DNA from: Bacteroidia bacterium
Lineage (GTDB): Bacteria > Bacteroidota > Bacteroidia > Cytophagales > Cyclobacteriaceae
NCBI GenBank assembly: GCA_030425425.1
Contig: JAUIAO010000046.1
Coordinates: 1-50,355 of the forward strand
Length of the DNA stretch: 50,355 nucleotides
Reading direction: 5' to 3'
Under the pieces are notes generated by a model. It saw only the letters and a program-made list of their open reading frames with translations. It was not told the DNA's origin and made no database searches. How positions within the stretch are numbered: position 1 is the first letter of the stretch; every line of letters starts with the position of its first letter. The position numbers and the translations under genes are program-made. Shown piece after piece: positions 34,452 through 42,368 of this stretch.

Positions 34452-36392
34452 TTAAATCTCAACACCTAAAACTACAACATCGTCTGTTTGTTCCTTTCCT
34501 TTTTTCCAAGCTTCGAAAGTTCCTTTTAGTTTCACTGCTTGTTCACTCATCGGAAGGTCACTCACCTGTTCTATTAACGATTTGAAATTCTTAGACATGA
34601 ATTTCTTATCTTTTTCTCCTCCAAACTGATCCTGGAACCCATCACTAGCGAGGTAAAGTTTATCACCTTCTTCCAATTGGATGTCCTCCTTGTTTAGTTT
34701 TCCTGCCACTTCTTTTTCATCACCTTCTATACCTCCAATCATATATTTGGGGCTCTTATAGGTAATCAGTTCTTTTGTGCCTTTTTTCACTAGATAGAGT
34801 GGGATTCCTGCACCGGCAAACTCCATGCTCAAATCATCTAGGTTGATCACGCATAGGCCAATTTCTAGTCCATCACGATTTTCATTTTCATCACGTTTCA
34901 GCTCGAACTTGATTACTTTATCCAGACGGGTAAGGATCTTGTTTGGATCGATGTAATTTTGATAGTAAACAATATTGGTGAGTTGGTTACTGCCCATAAT
35001 TGACATAATCGCGCCAGGCACTCCGTGTCCTGTACAATCCGCACAGGCTATGATCAAATATTCATTTCTTCCTTGTCTTACTCTCTCAAACCAGTAAAAG
35101 TCACCGCTTACCACGTCTTTTGGTTCGTAGATCACAAATGAATCTTTTACAATTCGAGACATTACTTTTAGTTCTGGGAGAATAGATCTTTGGATTCTCT
35201 GGGCATACATGATCGAATCAGAAATCTGTACGTTCACATGTTCCAGCTGTAGTTTCTGATCGTGTATTTCGTCTTTCTGGCTTTCTAGTTGATCATTGAG
35301 ATCTTTCTGTTCTTGAATTCTTTTGATCAGTACCTCAGATGCACTTTGGAGCTGCTGGGCCAGCTTGCCTACTTCGTCTTTTGAATGAACCGGAATTTTT
35401 ACACTAAGATCTCCTTTACCCATTTCTTCTGCCGCTTTGCTCAGCTTCACAATAGGTCTAACCAGAATATTGGCAAAAATTAAAGCAAATATGATAGCCA
35501 CCACCAGAATCGTGATCACTACAATGATTAGCTTGTTTTGTATCTTATACAAAGGTAAAAATGCATCATCTTTAGAAATATTAACAATTAGGAACCAGTC
35601 CTCCCCGGCAAAATTTACGTTGGTATTCGATCGTGAAATAAAATAGAGCATGTCATCAGTTTCACTAAGAATTACTGACTCCTGACCATCTGAGGAGGAT
35701 TTTTTGATGCTATCGAAATTTTCATATTTGTCCTGCAGGGCTTTTTTCTGATCGTCTTGCGAATAAAGAATGATCCCATCTTTGTCTACCAATGTGGTAT
35801 TGAGCTTGCGTTCATCGTTATTGGAGTTTAGTGAAATTGATTTCAGTACATTGAAAAGTTCGTCTACTAAGATCCTTCCCACAAGCACACCTTTAGACTC
35901 GGTAGCATTTTCTTCATAAACCAAGGTGGCGAAATGCATGACATTTTTATCTACAGACTCTGATCTCGAAACATCAACAACCGTAGGGTTTTCAGGAGAA
36001 ATTAATGTCCAGTAAGAATTAAACGAATGCTCTTCACCAACTGAAAGGTCTTTACTGTCAGCAATACGCAATCTGTCTAAATTGAAATAAGAAAAACTAT
36101 AATAAAGGTCATTAAGCTCGTCCAGGTTTTTGAGCTGCGCGTTTAATTCTTCGGGAGAGGATTCATTATTTCGAAACACTGGATTTTGAGAGATAATTTT
36201 GATGTCATTAAGTCTTGATTCGACAAAACTCTCAATATTGGTAATGGCATGCGTCGATAGATTGGTGACGTTGGATAAAAGCTCCTCTCTTAGTGTCTTT
36301 TCTAATTCCCGATTCAAACTAACGTATAAGGATGCAGAAGTAAAAAATACCAGGCCTACTCCAAGTAAGATGATTTTAGCGTAATAATTCAT
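34452..36392 (-). CDS. SiaA-like membrane PP2C phosphatase (Cache-HAMP-SpoIIE)
   Basis: A 646-residue protein with the architecture of SiaA. TM1 is at about 5-25, a periplasmic dCache-like sensor at 36-280, TM2 at 287-309, HAMP at about 308-360 and a coiled coil at 355-390. The SpoIIE-type PP2C serine/threonine phosphatase domain covers 415-646. The metal-binding residues are intact: Asp431 in 'VSGDFYWFE', Asp452 in 'ADCTGHGVPGA', 'LASDGFQDQFGG', and 'TDDVVVLG' near the end. It should dephosphorylate SiaC in response to an extracellular ligand. It is a single gene convergent with the histidine kinase operon. Confidence 0.92.
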   Translation of the reverse strand: MNYYAKIILLGVGLVFFTSASLYVSLNRELEKTLREELLSNVTNLSTHAITNIESFVESRLNDIKIISQNPVFRNNESSPEELNAQLKNLDELNDLYYSFSYFNLDRLRIADSKDLSVGEEHSFNSYWTLISPENPTVVDVSRSESVDKNVMHFATLVYEENATESKGVLVGRILVDELFNVLKSISLNSNNDERKLNTTLVDKDGIILYSQDDQKKALQDKYENFDSIKKSSSDGQESVILSETDDMLYFISRSNTNVNFAGEDWFLIVNISKDDAFLPLYKIQNKLIIVVITILVVAIIFALIFANILVRPIVKLSKAAEEMGKGDLSVKIPVHSKDEVGKLAQQLQSASEVLIKRIQEQKDLNDQLESQKDEIHDQKLQLEHVNVQISDSIMYAQRIQRSILPELKVMSRIVKDSFVIYEPKDVVSGDFYWFERVRQGRNEYLIIACADCTGHGVPGAIMSIMGSNQLTNIVYYQNYIDPNKILTRLDKVIKFELKRDENENRDGLEIGLCVINLDDLSMEFAGAGIPLYLVKKGTKELITYKSPKYMIGGIEGDEKEVAGKLNKEDIQLEEGDKLYLASDGFQDQFGGEKDKKFMSKNFKSLIEQVSDLPMSEQAVKLKGTFEAWKKGKEQTDDVVVLGVEI

Positions 36393-36553
36393 TTTTGACC
36401 AGTGTTTTAATGGTTAGTTACAGTCCTGAGGAATGTTGATCAAAATTAATAGATTTCCTTGTCTTGATAATTTCATACTAACTTTGTTTTTTGATTGGAA
36501 TGCTCTTTTTCCGTTTTATCCACAATCGGCCTTACTTATTAGAAGAAAAGTAC

Positions 36554-37006
36554 ATGTTAAGAATAACTATTTTGTTTTTAGGGTTGTTAATTGCCTCTAG
36601 CGCATTTGGACAAACGCTCACGATTTATAGAAGTACTGAATCTGTTGATAAAACAGTAGAAAAAATTGTAAATGAGATACAATCCAATGCTAGTCTCATT
36701 TATTTCGAAACGGTATATCATGACTCCATTGCCAATAAAAGGGGGATGAAATTGGCTCCAACAAGAAGCATCTTATTTGAAGATCCAAATTTGACGACTC
36801 AGTTACTTAGTTGTAGGCAAACAGCGGCTCTTGATTTACCATTAGAAATAATCGTATGGGAAGAGTTGGGAGATGTTTATATCGGTTTTATCGATCCGAA
36901 ATTTATGACTCGCAGATTTATGATTACGGATTGTAATGATGTCATACAGCAGCTCACGAGGCTGATGATTAAAATTTCGATGAATGCAATAAGAGAGATG
37001 AAGTAA
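36554..37006 (+). CDS. DUF302 protein, exported
   Basis: A 150-residue protein. The start at 36554 gives a clean signal peptide ending 'LLIASSAFGQ'; an upstream in-frame ATG at 36491 would bury it. The mature part fits the DUF302 family: 'SVDKTVEKIVNEIQSNASLIYFETVYHD', then 'KLAPTRSILFEDPNLTTQLL', 'TAALDLPLEIIVWEELGDVYIGFIDP'. DUF302 domains are small alpha/beta folds of unknown function, often in periplasmic or redox contexts. It is convergent with the DUF2911 lipoprotein gene, the stops being six bases apart. Monocistronic by position. Confidence 0.85.
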   Translation: MLRITILFLGLLIASSAFGQTLTIYRSTESVDKTVEKIVNEIQSNASLIYFETVYHDSIANKRGMKLAPTRSILFEDPNLTTQLLSCRQTAALDLPLEIIVWEELGDVYIGFIDPKFMTRRFMITDCNDVIQQLTRLMIKISMNAIREMK

Positions 37007-37012
37007 TCCTAT

Positions 37013-37528
37013 TCAGTTTTTAGAGATTGATAATGAATATCCTAAATTCTCCCATCTGAAATATATCGAATCCTGATCAAGTTTGAATTTCATTTGTTCC
37101 GTGAAACTCTTTTTGACCGGAATTACCTTTTGTCTCAGAATGTCGAGCGTGCTATCATAATTATAAGATCCCCATTGATTCCATTCTTTGTTTAAAATTA
37201 CCGTCCAGGTGCTATCCGTTGGGATAGTGAAAATGGCGTACTCTCCTTTTGGAATATCTTGATTATTGATCTTTATGTCAGTTTCTGTTTTTAGATAAGT
37301 GGCTTCATTAGCGCCTGTTCTCCATACTTCCCCATAAGGAACCAAATCGCCCCATATTTTTCTTTTGCGGACAGATGGGCTACTGTAAGTTATTTTCACT
37401 TTGTTCCCATTCAGCATTACAGAATCCATCGTCAGAGGTGATGGACGCTTGTCAGGTTTTGGGCTACAGCTCAAGATAGTGGCGATGAAGCTAATATATA
37501 CCAAATGATATGTAGTGATTTTGAACAT
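37013..37528 (-). CDS. DUF2911 lipoprotein
   Basis: A 171-residue predicted lipoprotein: hydrophobic signal with lipobox ending at Cys21 ('ATILSC'). The rest is DUF2911, recognised by 'VKITYSSPSVRKRKIWGDLVPYGEVWRTGANEATYLKT', the 'DIPKGEYAIFTIPTDSTWTVILNKEWNQWG' segment and a final strand pair. DUF2911 is widespread in Bacteroidota and its function is not known. It should sit on the periplasmic face of a membrane. Confidence 0.9.
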   Translation of the reverse strand: MFKITTYHLVYISFIATILSCSPKPDKRPSPLTMDSVMLNGNKVKITYSSPSVRKRKIWGDLVPYGEVWRTGANEATYLKTETDIKINNQDIPKGEYAIFTIPTDSTWTVILNKEWNQWGSYNYDSTLDILRQKVIPVKKSFTEQMKFKLDQDSIYFRWENLGYSLSISKN

Positions 37529-37650
37529 TATAATGTACTTATACGATCAGTTTTTTTATTAGTTAGGGATTATAACTTATTGAATATTAAAATGTTAGTC
37601 ATATAGGTATGTTTTTTGTTATTGATCGATCGAACAAACCGAAACTAAAC

Positions 37651-37911
37651 ATGGGAATTATTGGAATTGATATACCCGAACTCAACGAAGACCAGGACAT
37701 AGAAGTTGAAGTAAAGGTGAATGGTATTAAAAAACAATACAACTATCGTGTTGAGATTTTCTATTGGGAGGAATGTCCTTATCCCACAGATGACAGGGTA
37801 GAGTGTATACGTCAGCTAGTAAAAAACTATGATCAAAATTGGGACCTGGCCCATATTGGGCTACCAACTGACGAATACATTGCTATTACATTCCGGAAAA
37901 AACGAGTCTAG
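37651..37911 (+). CDS. Unknown small cytoplasmic protein
   Basis: An 86-residue protein without a family I can name (100 residues if the upstream ATG at 37609 is used; 37651 follows an A-rich stretch typical of Bacteroidota starts). It opens 'MGIIGIDIPELNEDQDIEVEV' and contains 'VEIFYWEECPYPTDDRVECIRQLVKNYD', with two Cys. The sequence looks like a beta-rich start followed by a helix; no signal peptide or membrane segment. Its last four bases overlap the convergent DUF3127 gene. Confidence 0.65.
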   Translation: MGIIGIDIPELNEDQDIEVEVKVNGIKKQYNYRVEIFYWEECPYPTDDRVECIRQLVKNYDQNWDLAHIGLPTDEYIAITFRKKRV

Positions 37912-38285
37912 AAAGGTAAATCATCATCTGATGAAAAATCCTCCTTCATCCATTCGTCAGAACTAGATGGGGGAGGTGGATTGTCTGATGGGGTAGGAAC
38001 TGATGCCCCTTTTTTCTCTAATCTCCACGCTTGCAAACTATTAAAATATTTCACCTCACCTTTAGGGTCTGTCCACTTTCGCCCTTTTAAATTGAAAGAT
38101 ATGGTAAGCTCATCCCCGGGATTGAAGCCATCTAACTGCTGACAGTTGCTTTGTATTAGTTCAAATTTCAGATACTCCGGATATTGCGGATTTTCCGCAT
38201 ATTCTACCACAAACTCACGCTTTTGGAAAGATGAAGAGATCTCCTGAGTCTCATATTTTTCAATTATTTTTCCGTCTATTGTCAT
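37908..38285 (-). CDS. DUF3127 protein with SSB-like acidic C-terminal tip
   Basis: A 125-residue protein. Residues 1-92 are the DUF3127 domain ('YETQEISSSFQKREFVVEY', 'FELIQSNCQQLDGFNPGDELTISFNLKGRKW', 'YFNSLQAWRLEKK'), which looks like an OB-type beta-barrel. Residues 93-125 form a disordered Pro/Ser linker and the acidic end 'EDFSSDDDLPF'. That plan (OB fold, linker, DDDLPF) is the plan of single-stranded DNA-binding protein, whose DDDIPF tip docks DNA-processing partners. DUF3127 has no established function; a role in nucleic-acid metabolism is inferred from this resemblance. Confidence 0.85.
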   Translation of the reverse strand: MTIDGKIIEKYETQEISSSFQKREFVVEYAENPQYPEYLKFELIQSNCQQLDGFNPGDELTISFNLKGRKWTDPKGEVKYFNSLQAWRLEKKGASVPTPSDNPPPPSSSDEWMKEDFSSDDDLPF

Positions 38286-38332
38286 AATTACTTTTTAAAA
38301 CTATTTCTCAAATTTGCAGTTCATCCATTGAT

Positions 38333-38467
38333 ATGAAAAAGTCCAAGATCATTTTTTTTATTTTATCTGCTATTTTTTTAATAATCATGATATTGATAGG
38401 TATAGATATGAGCAGAAGAACTACATGGCCAGGGCAAAAAGAAACGCCCAAAGAAATAAACAATTAG
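38333..38467 (+). CDS. Small single-pass membrane protein (44 aa)
   Basis: A short ORF: MKKSKIIFF start, one hydrophobic helix over residues 6-24, then a cytoplasmic or periplasmic tail 'MSRRTTWPGQKETPKEINN'. The basic N-terminus and helix fit a membrane anchor with the tail outside. It ends four bases before the GTG start of the DUF2452 gene, so the two are likely translated from one mRNA. The family is unknown to me. Confidence 0.6.
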   Translation: MKKSKIIFFILSAIFLIIMILIGIDMSRRTTWPGQKETPKEINN

Positions 38468-38471
38468 CGAG

Positions 38472-38942
38472 GTGACAGGAAAAAAAGTAGATATTTCTAA
38501 GATTGATCTGGAACGGGAAAAGGAGAAAATCACTGATATTCCTGGATTACTCTCATTTGCTCACAATGTTGGCAGTGCTTTGATCAAGCCAGAAGATCAG
38601 GGAAAGATCAAAGGACTCGCCATGACAGCAATGTATGAGCAGACTGATAATCAATATCAACAGGTTTTTGATCAGATGAAAGTGCTTTTGGAGCAAGCTA
38701 ACGAGATCAAAACCAGAGTAGATCTCTCTGAAAGAATTTATAAAGCAGAAATGAGCTTCCAACCTGTGATCCACCAATTGTATTATTTGTATCAAAAAGA
38801 AAATGGAAATGATTTTCTCTCATTAATTGGTCCAAATGAATGGGGAAAAAGCAAAACAAAACTATCTTATCTCGGCACGGTCAAACTCTTGGCAGATCAC
38901 ACTTGGGAAGTGATTGAATCGGGTGCTGAAAGTTTCAATTAA
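38472..38942 (+). CDS. DUF2452 protein
   Basis: A 156-residue protein of the DUF2452 family, recognised by 'LLSFAHNVGSALIKPEDQGKIKGLAMTAMYEQTD', 'TRVDLSERIYKAEMSFQPVIHQLYYLYQKENG' and the ending 'YLGTVKLLADHTWEVIE'. Predicted soluble and mostly helical; no biochemical role is established. It starts with GTG, four bases after the small membrane protein gene. A DUF2452 gene is also found in eukaryotes, which marks it as an old conserved domain. Confidence 0.85.
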   Translation: MTGKKVDISKIDLEREKEKITDIPGLLSFAHNVGSALIKPEDQGKIKGLAMTAMYEQTDNQYQQVFDQMKVLLEQANEIKTRVDLSERIYKAEMSFQPVIHQLYYLYQKENGNDFLSLIGPNEWGKSKTKLSYLGTVKLLADHTWEVIESGAESFN

Positions 38943-39002
38943 ATTCTTATTTATTGACTTTTTACCTTCTCGAAGGTATTCAGAAAACATCGTATTTCAT
39001 CC

Positions 39003-39959
39003 ATGCCCATAATTCCATCAGAATACAGTAATCGACCATGGTATATGATCAATGGCCATTTTGAAACCGTAATACCTTCTGCTTTTTTCAAAATGGACGG
39101 TGTTGATTACACCCGAGAGCGATTAGAACTTTCAGATGGGGATTTTCTAGATATTGACTGGTTAAAAAGAGAGAGCAACCAGTGTATGGTGATTACGCAT
39201 GGATTGGAAGGTGGTACAGATAGATTTTATGTAAAGCGTACCGCCACATATTTTCATAATCAAGGGTGGGATATTGCAGCTTGGAACTGCAGAAGCTGCA
39301 GTGGAGAAATGAATCGTCTGCCGAGGTTTTATCATCACGGAGATACGATAGATTTAGATGAAGTGGTCAGTAAGGTGTTGTCAAGTGGTTATGAGAAAGT
39401 AGTGCTATTCGGTTATTCGATGGGCGGCAGCATGAGTCTGAAATATCTGGGTGAGGCATCTTGTGATAAACGAATATTAGGTGCAACAGTGTTTTCGGTT
39501 CCTTGCAATCTGAGGGATAGTGCCGTCCAATTGACATTAAAAGGAAACCGGTTTTATGAAAGGCGTTTTTTAAAAAAGCTGAAGGACAAAATTGTAATTA
39601 AAGGAAAGGTTCATCCGGAGTTGAAAGTTGATCAATTGGAAGCGATGACTACTTTCGATGAATTTCATGATTGCTACACTGCACCACTTCACGGATTTAA
39701 GGACAAAGAAGAATTTTTTCAGCTTGCTACATGTGACCGGTACTTTGATGGAATTTCTGTGCCTGTATTAATAGTCAACGCTCTCAACGATCCTATGCTA
39801 GGACCAAAATGCTATCCTAAAGAATTTGCAAGTACTAACCCAAATTTTTATCTGGAAACTCCAAAATTAGGCGGGCATTGTGGCTTCACCGTTTCGGGTG
39901 AGACATTTAGTTATATGGAGTATCGAGCCAGATGGTTTATTGATCGGTATCTACTTTAG
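39003..39959 (+). CDS. YheT-family alpha/beta hydrolase
   Basis: A 318-residue hydrolase of the YheT/embryogenesis-associated EMB8 group. Family landmarks: '[18 protein letters not shown]' at the N-terminus, '[16 protein letters not shown]' near residue 65, '[22 protein letters not shown]', nucleophile Ser in '[16 protein letters not shown]' near 142, Asp in 'NALNDPMLG' and His in 'GGHCGFTV' near 297, completing the triad. Probably an esterase; substrate unknown. The 3' end overlaps the convergent msrB lipoprotein gene by 23 bases. Confidence 0.9.
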   Translation: MPIIPSEYSNRPWYMINGHFETVIPSAFFKMDGVDYTRERLELSDGDFLDIDWLKRESNQCMVITHGLEGGTDRFYVKRTATYFHNQGWDIAAWNCRSCSGEMNRLPRFYHHGDTIDLDEVVSKVLSSGYEKVVLFGYSMGGSMSLKYLGEASCDKRILGATVFSVPCNLRDSAVQLTLKGNRFYERRFLKKLKDKIVIKGKVHPELKVDQLEAMTTFDEFHDCYTAPLHGFKDKEEFFQLATCDRYFDGISVPVLIVNALNDPMLGPKCYPKEFASTNPNFYLETPKLGGHCGFTVSGETFSYMEYRARWFIDRYLL

Positions 39960-40452
39960 TATTCTCTTTTGGCTCGAAATCAAGAGAAGCGGAATTCACA
40001 CAATATCGCAGACCTGTAGGTTTAGGCCCATCATTGAATACGTGTCCCAGATGGCCTCCACATCTCGAGCAATGGATTTCTTCTCTCATCATACCAAGAG
40101 AGTTGTCAATATTGCTTTCTACGTTAGTTTTATTGATTGGCTGATAAAATGAAGGCCATCCAGAACCTGATGCATATTTGGTTTCCGATTTGAACAATTC
40201 TAATCCACATCCGGCACAAGTGTAAATGCCTTGTTTCTTGAAATTCCAATACTCTCCGGTAAAAGCCAGTTCCGTTCCTTGTTCTCGAAGAACATGGTAC
40301 TGCATATCCGTGAGTTTCTCCTTCCATTCGGCTTCAGAGAGCTCAATTTTTTTCTTCTCTACCGATTTTTTGGATTCCTGAGCGCAGGACACTGAGAGGT
40401 TGATCAATATGACAGATGCAATTAAATACTTAAGTCCAGTTTTGATTTTCAT
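39937..40452 (-). CDS. msrB: Peptide-methionine (R)-S-oxide reductase, lipoprotein form
   Basis: A 171-residue MsrB that reduces methionine-R-sulfoxide in proteins. The N-terminus is a lipoprotein signal with Cys23 ('INLSVSC'), so the enzyme should act outside the cytoplasm. The MsrB domain runs from about residue 37: zinc-binding pairs '[11 protein letters not shown]' and '[13 protein letters not shown]', substrate motif 'SGSGWPSFY', catalytic Cys in '[12 protein letters not shown]'. It needs an electron source on that side, not seen here. A palindrome lies 13-32 bases upstream of the start. Confidence 0.93.
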   Translation of the reverse strand: MKIKTGLKYLIASVILINLSVSCAQESKKSVEKKKIELSEAEWKEKLTDMQYHVLREQGTELAFTGEYWNFKKQGIYTCAGCGLELFKSETKYASGSGWPSFYQPINKTNVESNIDNSLGMMREEIHCSRCGGHLGHVFNDGPKPTGLRYCVNSASLDFEPKENTKVDTDQ

Positions 40453-40464
40453 ATAAGTGTTAAT

Positions 40465-40484
40465 GTAGTTTGATATTAAACTAC
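40465..40484. promoter_or_regulatory. Palindrome GTAGTTT-N6-AAACTAC upstream of msrB lipoprotein gene
   Basis: Perfect 7-bp arms (40465-40471, 40478-40484) around GATATT, 13 bases upstream of the msrB ATG. Its centre TTTGATATTAAA matches the centre of the palindrome at 42333-42346 at 11 of 12 positions. It is likely an operator for a dimeric regulator. Confidence 0.5.
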
Positions 40485-40554
40485 CTATGAAAATCTTTGT
40501 TTCTTACTTTAAGCCATAACAACTGAAATTGTCGTCTTAGCGTCAATCATTCAT

Positions 40555-41754
40555 TTAATTGAATCTATTCAAAGCCAATCCCGCCACATGTTCGCCAATG
40601 GCTAAGCTGGAAGTAGCCGCTGGGGATGGCGCATTGCCTACATTGATTACTTTGTCTGTTTCCAGAATCAGAAAATCATCAATCAAGCCACCATCTTTGT
40701 CACATGCCTGAGCACGCACTCCTGATCCACCAGGCTCCAAATCTTCTTTTTGAATATCCGGAAGCAATTCTTGTAAAGCTTTAGTAAATGCTGATTTAGA
40801 ATAAGATCTATAGAATTCTCCAAGCCCGGTTTTCCAGTATTTAGAAGCAACTTTTCTGAAACCTTTCCAGCCGAAAGTTCCAGCCAGATCACTCATGCTG
40901 ATGTTTGATTTAGAATATCCTTCGCGTTTGTAAGCCAGGACTGCATTGGGACCAGCTTCTATTCCTCCGTTGATCATTCTGGTAAAATGCACACCTAAGA
41001 ACGGGAAGTTCGGATCTGGAACAGGATAAATCAAGTTTTTTACCAAATGCTCTTTTTCTTTCTTGATTTTAAAATACTCCCCTCTGAAGGGAATAATTCT
41101 ATAGTTAACCGGTACTTTGGTCAATTTAGCAACCACATCAGAATGTAATCCAGTGCAGTTAATTACAAGTCTTGTAGTGAGTGATTGTCGATTAGTCACC
41201 ACATTGATAAATCCTTCTTTGCCTTCCTTGATATCAATCACCTTGTTATCAGCGAATATATCACCTCCAAAATGACGAATCTTTTCGGCATATTTTTCAG
41301 CAACCGCCGTATAATCGATGATTCCTGTTTGTGGAACATAGATGCCTTGTATACCATTTACATAAGGTTCGTGTTCCTTGAGCTCATCACGCACCAATCT
41401 TTTTAATCCCGTCAGCCCATTTTGTTCACCCCGTTCATAGAGCATATTGAGTGTGGAAATTTGAGATTCATTCGTGGCAACTACGATTTTACCGCAGAGG
41501 TCATACTCAATCTCTTCTTCATCACAGAATTTGATCAGTTTGTTGTAGCCATCCACACAATTTTTGGCCTTCAGACTTCCAGGCTTGTAATATAGTCCGG
41601 AATGGATCACTCCACTATTATGACCAGTTTGGTGAGCAGCAAGTGTTTTCTCTTTCTCCACTACTGCTACTCTCAATTTTGGGTTAGCTTCTTTGATTTT
41701 TAATGCTGAAGCCAATCCTACAATTCCACCGCCGATAACAATTACATTATACAT
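40555..41754 (-). CDS. lhgO: L-2-hydroxyglutarate oxidase
   Basis: A 399-residue FAD enzyme of the LhgO/DAO family that oxidises L-2-hydroxyglutarate to 2-oxoglutarate. Seen: FAD-binding 'NVIVIGGGIVGLASAL' at the N-terminus, 'KEKTLAAHQTGHNSGVIHSGLYYKPGSLKA' near residue 35 (the LhgO signature), 'FRGEYFKI' near 225, and the C-terminal FAD contact 'VINVGNAPSPAATSSLAIGEHV'. Length is typical. The ATG at 41754 is preferred to a GTG at 41760. It lies between two msrB genes on the same strand with intergenic gaps of about 100 and 60 bases. Confidence 0.93.
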   Translation of the reverse strand: MYNVIVIGGGIVGLASALKIKEANPKLRVAVVEKEKTLAAHQTGHNSGVIHSGLYYKPGSLKAKNCVDGYNKLIKFCDEEEIEYDLCGKIVVATNESQISTLNMLYERGEQNGLTGLKRLVRDELKEHEPYVNGIQGIYVPQTGIIDYTAVAEKYAEKIRHFGGDIFADNKVIDIKEGKEGFINVVTNRQSLTTRLVINCTGLHSDVVAKLTKVPVNYRIIPFRGEYFKIKKEKEHLVKNLIYPVPDPNFPFLGVHFTRMINGGIEAGPNAVLAYKREGYSKSNISMSDLAGTFGWKGFRKVASKYWKTGLGEFYRSYSKSAFTKALQELLPDIQKEDLEPGGSGVRAQACDKDGGLIDDFLILETDKVINVGNAPSPAATSSLAIGEHVAGLALNRFN

Positions 41755-41814
41755 ATTCACAAAGTCCTGTTAACAGTGGCAAATATGGACAATTTCATTA
41801 TGCTAATTACTGAC

Positions 41815-42213
41815 CTAATCTGATGTTTTGTGAAATTTTAGGGATACACTGTTCATACAATAGCGATCTCCTGTTGGTGGTGGACCATCATGAAAGACAT
41901 GTCCTAAGTGTCCACCACAAGCGCCGCATGTAACCTCTGTTCTGGTCATTCCAAAGGATTTATCCAGGTGATATTTTACTGAGTCTTTTTTGATTGGCTC
42001 AAAGAAACTAGGCCATCCACATGCAGAATCAAATTTTGTGTCAGACTTGAACAGCTCATTACCACATCCGGCACAAGTATATAGACCAGTTTCGTAGTTG
42101 TTTAATAGTTCGCCCGTCCAGGCTCTTTCTGTTCCTTTTTGTCTTAAAACCCGAAATTCCTCTTCAGTCAATTTTTCTTTCCATTCTTCCTCGCTGTATT
42201 CTATTTTACTCAT
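41815..42213 (-). CDS. msrB: Peptide-methionine (R)-S-oxide reductase, cytoplasmic form
   Basis: A 132-residue MsrB without a signal peptide. Zinc pairs 'YTCAGCGNELF' and '[12 protein letters not shown]', 'SACGWPSFFEP', and catalytic Cys in 'DRYCMNSVSLKF' are all present. The start at 42213 (MSKIEYSEEEWK) matches the family start; an in-frame ATG at 42237 adds eight residues. It is clearly a paralogue of the lipoprotein MsrB at 39937-40452, sharing the 'EWKEKLT..' opening and the three motifs, so the cell repairs Met-R-sulfoxide in two compartments. Confidence 0.95.
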   Translation of the reverse strand: MSKIEYSEEEWKEKLTEEEFRVLRQKGTERAWTGELLNNYETGLYTCAGCGNELFKSDTKFDSACGWPSFFEPIKKDSVKYHLDKSFGMTRTEVTCGACGGHLGHVFHDGPPPTGDRYCMNSVSLKFHKTSD

Positions 42214-42300
42214 ATCCAAATTACTTTTGCCTTTCAATTTGATAGGGTGCTACTAAAAACATTAAAAACTCCGTTCATCAAGATAAATGTAACAAAAATC

Positions 42301-42346
42301 AAGTGTTAGCACTTTAACTACACATTGAACACATTTGATATCAAAT
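42301..42346 (+). promoter_or_regulatory. Regulatory region of the second RND operon with two inverted repeats
   Basis: AAGTG-TTAG-CACTT (42301-42314) is a perfect inverted repeat with 5-bp arms. ATTTGATATCAAAT (42333-42346) is a perfect 14-base palindrome, 22 bases before the adaptor ATG. The latter shares its core with the palindrome upstream of the msrB lipoprotein gene. No regulator gene accompanies this operon. Confidence 0.5.
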
Positions 42347-42368
42347 AGTTAATTAATAGCCTACTTAA

